Shown here piece after piece: positions 1-8,000 of a DNA stretch of 64,000 bases (the first letter of the stretch is position 1; each line of letters opens with the position of its first letter). The notes beneath the pieces were generated by a model. The model was not told the DNA's origin. It made no database searches and worked only from the letters and a program-made list of their open reading frames with translations. The DNA is from Candidatus Rifleibacteriota bacterium. GTDB lineage: Bacteria > Muiribacteriota > Ozemobacteria > Ozemobacterales > Ozemobacteraceae. Position numbers and translations under genes: made by a program. The stretch spans positions 62,001-126,000 of the forward strand of contig JAAYNI010000067.1 in assembly GCA_012520995.1 (NCBI GenBank). The letters run 5' to 3'.

Positions 1-2
1 CT

Positions 3-29
3 TTGGAGGCCAAGGGCAAAGAAGCGTAA
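3..29 (+). CDS. C-terminal end of an upstream gene (partial)
   Basis: One frame reads LEAKGKEA then TAA, and a strong intrinsic terminator begins nine bases later. That spacing is what the end of a real gene looks like. Too little is visible to name the product, and the other two frames stay open slightly longer, so this is only the best guess. Confidence 0.35.
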   Translation: MEAKGKEA

Positions 30-37
30 AGTTCCAA

Positions 38-71
38 GGTTCAGACGCTTTTGGCGTCTGAACCTTTTTTT
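38..71 (+). terminator. intrinsic terminator upstream of galE
   Basis: A perfect 11-bp stem (GGTTCAGACGC with its complement) closes a 5-base loop TTTTG and is followed by seven T. It should end transcription coming from the gene to the left. The galE ribosome-binding site follows within a few bases, so galE needs read-through or a promoter hidden upstream. Confidence 0.88.
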
Positions 72-89
72 AGCTAAGGAGAAATTTAA

Positions 90-1109
90 ATGAAAGTTTT
101 GTTAACGGGCGGTGCAGGCTTTATTGGCAGTCATTGTGCGGTGGAGTTGTACAATGAAGGTTTTGAGCCTTATATTTTGGACAATTTTGTAAATAGCAAG
201 CCCGCAGTTGCAGACAGAATCCGCAAGATTACCGGCAAAGATATTCCGCTGTTTGAAGGGGATATTCTTGATACCGCTTATTTGGAACAGATTCTTGAGG
301 AAAATAAAATAGAAGCTGTTATGCACTTTGCGGCTCTCAAATCTGTTGGCGAGTCGGTAGGAATGCCTCTTGAATATTATAAAAACAATGTGGCAGGAAC
401 TCTTTCCATACTTGAAGCTATTAAGCGTTGTTCCGTGAAAAACTTTCTTTTCAGTTCCTCTTGCACTGTTTACGGTGAAAATGCTCTTTCACCAGTAACA
501 GAAGGCTTGCCTCTTGGAGGAACGACTAATCCTTATGGAACAAGCAAGTTCATGGTTGAACTCATTTTGAGGGATTTCAAACGTGCTTTCAAAGACTTTC
601 AACTCATTTCCCTGCGCTATTTTAACCCAATTGGAGCTCATCCGTCAGGGCATATTGGGGAAGACTCTAGAACAAAGCCTACTAATCTGATGCCTCTTAT
701 TATGAAAGCGGTTTCAGGTCAAATAAAAGAGTTGAGCGTTTTTGGCAATGATTACCCTACGCATGATGGAACTTGTATCAGAGATTATATTCATGTGGTT
801 GACTTGGCTAGAGCCCATGTGGCTGCTATAAAGAGGGCTAAGTTTTCTCCGGATGAGGTTGTGACTTACAACATTGGAACAGGTCATGGTTTTTCAGTAA
901 TGGAGATGCTTGAAACATTTGAAAAGACCACAGGTGAAACAGTACCCTTTAAAATAGTTGGACGCAGACCTGGGGATTTAACAGAAATATATGCTGATCC
1001 TTCAAAAGCTTTAAATGAATTGGGATGGAAGGCAGAAAAAACTTTGGAAGATATGTGTAAAGATTCTTGGAATTGGCAGACTCTGAACCCTGAAGGCTAC
1101 CCTGATTAA
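90..1109 (+). CDS. galE: UDP-glucose 4-epimerase
   Basis: Interconverts UDP-glucose and UDP-galactose (or the N-acetyl forms) in the cytoplasm, feeding polysaccharide or LPS synthesis. At 339 residues it has the usual length of the family. The N-terminal Rossmann motif TGGAGFIGSH binds NAD, SSSCTVYG carries the catalytic Ser/Thr region, and YGTSK (about residue 150) is the YxxxK catalytic pair of extended short-chain dehydrogenases. Conserved RYFNPIGAHPSG, the CIRDYIHVVDLA stretch and the C-terminal RRPGDLTEIYADPSKA all match GalE. AAGGAG lies 8 bases before the ATG. It stands alone behind a terminator and is followed by a repeat remnant and a tRNA on the other strand. Substrate breadth cannot be told from sequence. 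Confidence 0.95.
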   Translation: MKVLLTGGAGFIGSHCAVELYNEGFEPYILDNFVNSKPAVADRIRKITGKDIPLFEGDILDTAYLEQILEENKIEAVMHFAALKSVGESVGMPLEYYKNNVAGTLSILEAIKRCSVKNFLFSSSCTVYGENALSPVTEGLPLGGTTNPYGTSKFMVELILRDFKRAFKDFQLISLRYFNPIGAHPSGHIGEDSRTKPTNLMPLIMKAVSGQIKELSVFGNDYPTHDGTCIRDYIHVVDLARAHVAAIKRAKFSPDEVVTYNIGTGHGFSVMEMLETFEKTTGETVPFKIVGRRPGDLTEIYADPSKALNELGWKAEKTLEDMCKDSWNWQTLNPEGYPD

Positions 1110-1180
1110 TACAGTGACTAGTGGGCAGAGAGGGCGACGATGCCAGTGATAAGTGACGAAAACTTCAAGGGAGTAGGGGA

Positions 1181-1283
1181 GCTTGTCCGAAAAATGGCAA
1201 AAAACTCAAAACTTGAAAAAGCGCATCTGATGAAACAGCTATAAACAGCGAGTTTTTAAAATGCAAAATCCTAAAATTCAGGC
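1181..1283. repeat. decayed copy of the 132-bp inverted-repeat element
   Basis: This stretch matches the element at 48911-49042 over most of its length. Shared blocks are TGTCCGAAAA, then CAAAAAACTCAAAACTTG, then GAGTTT and ATGCAAAATC. The left end is slightly altered (GCTTGTCCG instead of GCTGTCCG), and the right inverted repeat is missing; the copy stops about ten bases from the 3' end of the tRNA gene. Just upstream (about 1115-1175) are degenerate heptad-like words such as AGTGGGCAG and GGGAGTAGGGG. Confidence 0.7.
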
Positions 1284-1292
1284 ATAAAAAAA

Positions 1293-1365
1293 TCGGGGCG
1301 GCCGGGCTCGAACCGGCGACCTCATGGTCCCGAACCATGCACGCTGCCAACTGCGCTACGCCCCG
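1293..1365 (-). tRNA. trnP: tRNA-Pro (anticodon CGG)
   Basis: Read on the minus strand, the acceptor stem is CGGGGCG paired with CGCCCCG. A D arm and a T arm (GCCGG TTCGAGC CCGGC) are present. The anticodon stem-loop CATGG-TTCGGGA-CCATG gives anticodon CGG at 1332-1330, which reads CCG proline codons. C1:G72 and A73 are typical of tRNA-Pro. CCA is not encoded; a run of T follows directly and may terminate transcription. Confidence 0.95.
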
Positions 1366-1375
1366 TTGTTGCTGA

Positions 1376-1404
1376 AGTATAGCAGATAGGTTGTGGCATT
1401 GCAA
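1376..1404 (-). promoter_or_regulatory. promoter of the tRNA-Pro gene
   Basis: On the minus strand TTGCAA (1404-1399) and TATACT (1381-1376) are separated by exactly 17 bases. The predicted start lies a few bases before the tRNA 5' end, giving a short leader. Confidence 0.8.
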
Positions 1405-1413
1405 GATAAAAAA

Positions 1414-1442
1414 TTGTGAAGTTCTCACTCTTGTGCTATCAT
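1414..1442 (+). promoter_or_regulatory. sigma70-like promoter of the membrane protein gene
   Basis: TTGTGA (1414-1419) and TATCAT (1437-1442) are 17 bases apart. The ATG at 1449 is only seven bases beyond the -10 box, so the transcript could start on or next to the initiation codon. Confidence 0.6.
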
Positions 1443-1448
1443 TTTGCA

Positions 1449-2441
1449 ATGTTTGGCAAGCTAATAAAAATTATGAGTCTTGGATTTTCCGCTACTTTCA
1501 GTACAGTGGCAGGAATTGTTTTTCTAATTATTTTTACTGTTCGCTTGGAATTGCCCCTTTCAAAATTTGATACTTTCTTGCTGATTTCCTCAATACTTCC
1601 TTTTCTTCTAGGAGATACTGTTAATGCCTATGTTATGAGCCGTCTGAAACATGATATTGAATCAGAATGGTATGACATAGCTATAGCAATAAATTCAAAA
1701 CAAATAGTTGCAAAATACTATCGCTGGATAAGGAGCGTGTCTGTAGTTTCTGCGTTTTCCGGGGTTTTGGTTTTCTTGCTTTCCCATTTCAATCTATTTC
1801 CAAAATTGCTCTATGTTCTGAAGTTTGTTTTTCCTGTTTCCTTCGCTATTTTAGGCATTATATGTTTGCAAAACATCGTTTTTGCCATTGATAAAGAAGT
1901 CAACGCAAATCTCCGCAAGAAAATAACCTTTTCAGCTTTGACCGTGCCCCCTGTTTTTCTGTTGTTATATGCTTATTTGCTTTTGAATCCTCAAATGTTT
2001 TCTCATAAAGCGGTTATTTTCTTTTATTCTCTCTTCTATCTTGGCGCTTCCGCTGCAATGCAGCCTGTTCCGACAAAATATTCTCTTTCTTCTTTTCTAA
2101 GAGGTTTAGGTATAGGAGCTTTTCAAGAAACTGAAGATCAGCTTATTGCCAGATTGATTGCGGAAGCCAAAGAAATGGCGGAAAAGAAAAAGAGGGGAGA
2201 AAAGATTCCTTTGGGAGCTCACGAAATAGTTGACGTGACAAATATTGTTCATGTTAAAGGTGCAGATGTTGCTGCTTCGCCCGTTAATAAATTTTTTAGC
2301 GACATAGAAGATGCTGAGCCTGTTGAAGAACTTGAATCTGTTTCCTTGAATGCTTCTCAGGATGCTTTTTTAGAGTTCGAGGAAGATATTTACGATAATT
2401 CTGAAATTGATGCTGATCCTGAAAATAAGGGAGCGGGATAA
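1449..2441 (+). CDS. uncharacterised inner-membrane protein with acidic C-terminal tail
   Basis: I do not recognise the family. The 330-residue product has about six hydrophobic segments in residues 1-215 (for example FLIIFTVRLELPL, VFLLLYAYLLL). A short charged linker (KEMAEKKKRGEK) and a cytoplasmic-looking, Asp/Glu-rich tail of about 90 residues follow. A GTG 33 bases upstream is in frame, but it lies inside the predicted -35 box, so I chose the ATG. No Shine-Dalgarno sequence precedes either start, and the promoter position suggests a leaderless or nearly leaderless mRNA. It is followed by recJ after about 120 bases. Confidence 0.7.
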   Translation: MFGKLIKIMSLGFSATFSTVAGIVFLIIFTVRLELPLSKFDTFLLISSILPFLLGDTVNAYVMSRLKHDIESEWYDIAIAINSKQIVAKYYRWIRSVSVVSAFSGVLVFLLSHFNLFPKLLYVLKFVFPVSFAILGIICLQNIVFAIDKEVNANLRKKITFSALTVPPVFLLLYAYLLLNPQMFSHKAVIFFYSLFYLGASAAMQPVPTKYSLSSFLRGLGIGAFQETEDQLIARLIAEAKEMAEKKKRGEKIPLGAHEIVDVTNIVHVKGADVAASPVNKFFSDIEDAEPVEELESVSLNASQDAFLEFEEDIYDNSEIDADPENKGAG

Positions 2442-2564
2442 AAGCATTTTTACACTGAACTATTCCTATTTTAAAAGAAATTTTCTGACACTTTTTCCAT
2501 CAAACACTCTTTCTTCTGGAAAATAGCAGCTTGCCATTATATATTGATTAAACAAAAGATTAAC

Positions 2565-4652
2565 ATGAACAAAATTTGGACAATCAAAAATATTCCACAT
2601 GAAAAGATTGACGGCATAAGATTTACCGGGCTGCCGGAGGTTCTTTTGCGTGTGCTTGCTGCTAGAAATGTTTCTGATCCTGAAGAAGCTGAACGATATT
2701 TTCGTCCCAAGGTAAGATATCTTTCTTCTCCATTTTTGATGAATGGTATCAACACCGCTATAGCACGTATACTTAAAGCTTTTGATGACTATGAGAATAT
2801 ATTAGTATATGGTGACAGAGACGTTGATGGAGTGACTTCTACTGTTCTTCTGACTGAAACGCTCAGAACTTACTATGACAGAGTTGATTACACCGTTCCG
2901 GTAATTGAAGACGGTTACGGTCTAAACAATGATTATATAGATGCTGCGGAAAAAGACGGCATAACTCTGATCATAACAGTTGATTGCGGCATCAGCAATG
3001 CAGAAGAAGTAGCTTATGCGGCTTCCAAGGGAATAGACGTAATAGTGACTGACCACCATGAACCGCCCGAGATTTTACCTGAAGCGGTTACCTTGCTTGA
3101 CCCCAAGCTTCCTGCTTCCGGTTGTCCGCAAACAGATCTTGCAGGAGTGGGAGTAGCTTTTAAACTGGCTTTGGCCGTAGAGACTGCTATGTCGCTGGAA
3201 ATGAGCAAAGATCTTCTAGCGCTTGATTTGACCGGAAATGAGCTTTCAGCCGTTAAATTTTCGCCTGCCGAAGGTTTCAAAAGAGTTAAGCGTCTTTCGG
3301 AAGAGCTTTTTTCGGAATCTAACCGGCTTTTATTCTTTTCGAAGCGAGAGATATCTTCGATTTCAAGTATTATGCCTGATTTGGAGTCGGCTTTGCAGCA
3401 ACGCCAGCATAGCGATGTTGTAATCCTTGAAAGATTGTTTGAAGAAAAACTTCCTGACTTTAAGAGCTTATCTAAACAAAAGGTGGTTTCTGAGTTTGGC
3501 CTTGGAAAGATCGCTGATCCTGGGGAACTTTTAGTTTTTGTTTATCTGAAAGCTCTTGAATCCGCTTTGCCTGCATTGAGAGAGCGTATCAATAATTCGA
3601 TGGATTTGCTTGCTATTGGCACTATAGCGGATATGGTCCCTTTAACAGGAGAAAACAGAGTCTTTGCAAAACTTGGTCTCAATTGTGTAAGCAAAACTAG
3701 CAGAGCTGGATTGATAAGTATTTTCAATGAACTTGGATGGCACAGAAAAAAGATTGTCGGCAAGGATGTTGGCTTTGGCATAGCTCCCATGATAAATGCC
3801 TCTGGTAGACTAAGTACGGCTAAGATAGCTATGGATTTGTTGTTGAGCGATTCTGCCAAAGAGTCGGAGGCATTGGCTAAAGAACTTTTTGATCTGAATA
3901 CAAAACGGAAAGGGCTTGGCGAAATATGTTACAGAGAAGTCAGAGAATATCTCTTGGAACAGAACGATTTAGATAAAAACAATATTCTCATGGTAGCTGC
4001 TCCTATTGCTAACCAAGGAGTCACAGGGATAGTTGCAACGAGACTTATGATTGAATTTGGCAAGCCTGTAGTAGTTCTTCTGCACGATAAAGATAGTTAT
4101 ACAGGGTCTGCCAGAAGTTGTAAAAACATCAATATACTTGATGTTTTGTCCAGCTCTGCACAACACATTGAAAAGTTTGGCGGGCACGTTGGAGCGGCAG
4201 GCTTAACGGTAGCTTTTGATCAGGAAGAAGCTTTGAGAAAATCTCTTGGCGAATATGCCGAAGAGAATATTTCAGAGGAAGATCTCGCATCTGAGTGGCT
4301 CATAGATGCAAAGCTTGATATCTCTGAAGTGAATGAAGCTTTTCTCTCTAAATTGACGGCTTTTTCTCCATTTGGGATGGGCAATCAGCCTCCTGTTTTT
4401 GTATGTTATGACGCTCCTTTCTCAGAAGTGCGTAAGGTGGGAGATACAAAGGCTCATTTGCGTTTCAAATTCAAGCGAAGCAGGCAAAAAACTCTTTTCG
4501 GAATAGCCTTTAATCTCGGCAAGCTTATGGAAAGCGATCGTAAAACAAATGGTACATGCTCTATAGTTTATCAAGTTGAGCCAAACGATTATAATGGAGT
4601 CAGAAGCGCGCAGGTCGTGATTTTGGACTGCAAATTCAAGGAAAAAATATGA
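2565..4652 (+). CDS. recJ: single-stranded-DNA exonuclease RecJ (long form)
   Basis: RecJ degrades single-stranded DNA 5' to 3' in recombination and mismatch repair. DHH-family motifs are clear: GDRDVDG (residues 83-89, keeping all three Asp), VDCG (139-142), TDHH (162-165) and LDP (178-180). The C-terminal DHHA1 motif GGHVGAAGLTV is near 539, and an OB-like C-terminal region follows. At 695 residues it is longer than the common 560-580. About 130 extra residues lie between the DHH core motifs and the IGTIADMVPLTGE block (roughly residues 205-345). I chose the ATG; an in-frame TTG is 21 bases upstream and no good ribosome-binding site favours either. The stop overlaps the next gene's ATG (ATGA), so the two are translationally coupled. 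Confidence 0.92.
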   Translation: MNKIWTIKNIPHEKIDGIRFTGLPEVLLRVLAARNVSDPEEAERYFRPKVRYLSSPFLMNGINTAIARILKAFDDYENILVYGDRDVDGVTSTVLLTETLRTYYDRVDYTVPVIEDGYGLNNDYIDAAEKDGITLIITVDCGISNAEEVAYAASKGIDVIVTDHHEPPEILPEAVTLLDPKLPASGCPQTDLAGVGVAFKLALAVETAMSLEMSKDLLALDLTGNELSAVKFSPAEGFKRVKRLSEELFSESNRLLFFSKREISSISSIMPDLESALQQRQHSDVVILERLFEEKLPDFKSLSKQKVVSEFGLGKIADPGELLVFVYLKALESALPALRERINNSMDLLAIGTIADMVPLTGENRVFAKLGLNCVSKTSRAGLISIFNELGWHRKKIVGKDVGFGIAPMINASGRLSTAKIAMDLLLSDSAKESEALAKELFDLNTKRKGLGEICYREVREYLLEQNDLDKNNILMVAAPIANQGVTGIVATRLMIEFGKPVVVLLHDKDSYTGSARSCKNINILDVLSSSAQHIEKFGGHVGAAGLTVAFDQEEALRKSLGEYAEENISEEDLASEWLIDAKLDISEVNEAFLSKLTAFSPFGMGNQPPVFVCYDAPFSEVRKVGDTKAHLRFKFKRSRQKTLFGIAFNLGKLMESDRKTNGTCSIVYQVEPNDYNGVRSAQVVILDCKFKEKI

Positions 4653-4957
4653 GTATTCTGGAAAGAGAACCCTTAAAAAAATATGATTTCAGCGCAATAA
4701 AAAACGTATGGGAAGAAATGGTTTTTATTGCTGTAAGCGACTTGATTACAAACGGTGAGATGTGTCCTTGTCACGACTGTGTTTTGGATACTTGCGCAGT
4801 GGCTTTGAATAGCTTGCCTCCAAAATATTGGTTTGTGGATTCCTATGATCTCTTTTTCAGAAGAAAAAAATTCGAGGAAAATATCTCTAATATAAGGATG
4901 GCTGAAGAAGCCGTGTACAAAGCCTATCAAATAGTTCAAAAGAATCCGCATCACTGA
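4649..4957 (+). CDS. ComFB-family protein
   Basis: A 102-residue cytoplasmic protein carrying the signature of the late-competence ComFB family. Its core MCPCHDCVLDTCAVALN, followed by LPPKYW, has four cysteines at positions 39, 41, 44 and 49. In Bacillus comFB lies between comFA and comFC. Recent work on cyanobacterial ComFB homologues reports cyclic-dinucleotide binding; that is family knowledge, not something visible here. The ATG overlaps the recJ stop codon. Coupling to an ssDNA exonuclease hints at a role near DNA uptake or repair, but this is inference. No other competence gene is nearby. Confidence 0.75.
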   Translation: MSILEREPLKKYDFSAIKNVWEEMVFIAVSDLITNGEMCPCHDCVLDTCAVALNSLPPKYWFVDSYDLFFRRKKFEENISNIRMAEEAVYKAYQIVQKNPHH

Positions 4958-5093
4958 TCGCGGTCTTTAAATTTAATAAAAAGAAGACAAATAAACTCTC
5001 TTCTGATAAGCTGTTACTCATAAGATTTAGGTCGCAGGTTTGCAAAATTGTCCAGCAGAGTTTGCGTAAAAATAGATTTTTCGGAGGTCTTTT

Positions 5094-8000
5094 ATGTTAT
5101 GCCCGAAGTGCAGTTATTTTAACGATGCGAAAAATAAATTCTGCAACATGTGTTCAGCTCCGTTGCCCAAAGAAGATGCAATGGAAGCGCCGGTTGAGAG
5201 AGACAGCCTTGATCTTGATTTGACTCTCGACTTTGATGATCTCGGCATAAATGTTGATGAAAAGCCTTCCGATTTTTCTGCATATACGGAAGAAGCTTCT
5301 GCCTCCGATGGTCTTTCAGATGTTACCGTAGATTTGGACATGGATTTGGATTTCACAGGTGACATTTTTTCAACCGAACAGGCAGAAGTTGCTGAACTGG
5401 AACTCTCAGACAGTGATGAGACCCTTGATTTTTCTGAGCCTGTCTTGCAAGAACCTGCAGCAGACGATTTGTCGCTAGATTTAGATCTGGACTTGGATCT
5501 TGATTTATATCTGTCTGCTGACACAGCCCATTCAGAAGGAGCGTCTGAAGTTTCATTAGATTTGGATTTGTCCGCTCCTGAGGAAATTGACTTGTCTGAT
5601 TCCGATGACTTGTTTGGCGACCTTTCTATTGGGGAAGATACCATTGTTCTGGAGGCAGAAGAAACACTTGAAGAAGCTCTTTCTGATGCTTCAGAGGACG
5701 ATTTGCTCGCTGATGATTTTGAATTGCCGGATGATTTGAATTCTTTACTGGTTGACTCTCAGCCTCCTGTAACTGATGACTCTCAGACACAATCTGCAGA
5801 ACAGGAAGAAGATGAACTCCTAGCTTCCCCCGCAGATTCCTTATCTATAGAGGTGGAAGACAGCTTTGCTCCAGTCGCATTGGAAGCTGAGGATTTGAAA
5901 GAACATGACGAAAGCTTTGACTTTGGAGATTTGGATCAAATTCAGACCATAGATGATGACGATGACCTGCAATCCTTAACAATTTCTTTTGATTCAATTT
6001 CCTCTCAAGAATCTTTTGAAGAGGATGTTGAAGTTCAGCAAATGGAAGATGACGGCTATCTCCATGAAGAGAACACTGTGCAGGACGCTTCCGGAGAGTT
6101 TGTTTTGGAAGCTGACGCTTTGGAGCAAGATCTCGATCTTGAGGCTTTTTTCCAAAATGACTCTGCTAATGAGCCTGTAGAGGAATCAGGTGTGGAAATT
6201 GAAGCTTCAGAAGTCCCTGAAACATATTTACATGAAGATGATTCATCGGGAATATTTATAGAAACTGATGATTTTAATTTATCTTCGGATGAATCATTTG
6301 AAATGGCTTCTGAACCATTTGTTGAATCTGATGATAACGTTGACAGCTGGCTTTTGCATATAGGGGAGCCTGAAAATAAGCCTAAAAAATCTTTGCATGA
6401 AGAAGATTTAAAAGGATATCAGGAAGGGGCCTTTAAAACAGAAGTTTTGGAACAGTCTCCTTCTTATGTCTATGAATCCGATGATTATTTGCCTTCTGCA
6501 GATGAGGCTCCAGTGATATCTGCTCACCAAGTTTTGTCCCCTGTTATAGCTCAAACTCCTCTTGAAGAACTTGAAGAACTTCGGGTTCTTTTGAAAGACT
6601 CGGAAGATCCTGATGAGCGCTATTCATTGGTTCTTCAGATATCAGAACTGGGCTTGCAGGAATCAGTTCCTGATTTTGTTGCTCTTTTAAATGATGAACT
6701 CAAAGATATTCGCGAAATAGCGGCGGATTACTTGGGCACTATTGGCAACAAAGAAGCTGTAAAACCTTTAATAGATTGTCTATCTTCACCTCATCCGCAG
6801 CTCAAGTTTATAGCAGCCCGTTCTATCGGAAAGCTGGAAGCAGAAGAAGCGGTTATGCCTCTTATCAAGCTTTTGGAAGAAGAAGACGAGGACTTGCGCT
6901 ATGTGACCTTGGAATCTCTCGGGAAAATAGGTTCATCTGCGGCTCTTAAGGCCGTAAGCGCTTTTCTCAAAAGTCGCAACAACGATCTTCGCTATATAGC
7001 TTGTGAAGCGGTTGGCAATATAGGCGATCCCGGCTCTGTAGCAATGCTTCTGCCTATGCTCAGAGATCCTGAATTTGATGTCAGACTTAAGGCAATAGAA
7101 GCTCTCGGCAAGGTTGCTTCCAAAGAAGCTTGTGATCAGCTGCTTGTTGTTCTCAGTGAAGATAACGAGGCTATTCGCTCACAGACTATAAAAGCTCTTG
7201 GGCAGATAAAAAATGAGAATGCCGTAGAGCCTTTGGTTGAACTTTATCCCAAGATGAATCCTCAGCTGAAAGAGCAAATACTTTGGGCTCTTGGTGAAAT
7301 AGGCAGCGCTAAGGCCGTTGAACCTATGCTCAAATTATCCAACTCTTTTAACTCGGCTCAAGTAAAATCGGCTTTGGAAGCTTTTGGCAAGATTAAATCT
7401 GAAAAGGCTTCGCGTTATGTGCTTTCTATTCTTGAAAGAGATGACTCAGACCTTTCTATTAGAGCTATAGCTGCTTTGGGTGAAATAAAAGAGAAATCCA
7501 CGGCAGGCAATTTGATTAAATTCTTGGAATCGCCTGATTCCGAGATAAAAATTGCAGCTGCTACTGCTCTGGGCAATATTGCTAACCCTATCGCCATTGA
7601 TGCTCTGATTCAGAAACTTTCAGATTCGGAAAAGGGTACACGCTATGCAGCCATTGAAGCTTTAGGCAAGATTTGCGGCGTAAGAGCGATAGATGCTTTG
7701 ATAAACTCGCTCAACGAGCAGGACGAACAGATAATAGAAAAAGCTGAGTGGGCTATATGTGAGATGGGCGAAGCTGCCGTAGATCACGTCAATAAAGCAA
7801 TTCAAGATGATAAAAATGCAAGCATTTTGCCTTCGCTCGTAAAAATTCTTGGTAAAATTGGCAGCATAAGGGCTATTTTCCCTCTGCTTCAGTTAATAGA
7901 AACCCACAAAGATTTGCCTCTGGCCAAAACTTTGGCTGACAGCTTGCTTTCCATTGACAACATAATTACTGGTGTAAATCCCATATCTGTTATTCTGAAG

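Noticed and set aside
1165-1449. 94-residue open frame on the minus strand
   Set aside because: It translates the tRNA-Pro gene and a repeat remnant.
5114-5644. 176-residue open frame on the minus strand
   Set aside because: It is a Ser/Lys-rich shadow of the Asp/Glu/Leu-rich linker of the HEAT protein; low complexity on one strand keeps the other open. No ribosome-binding site or motif.
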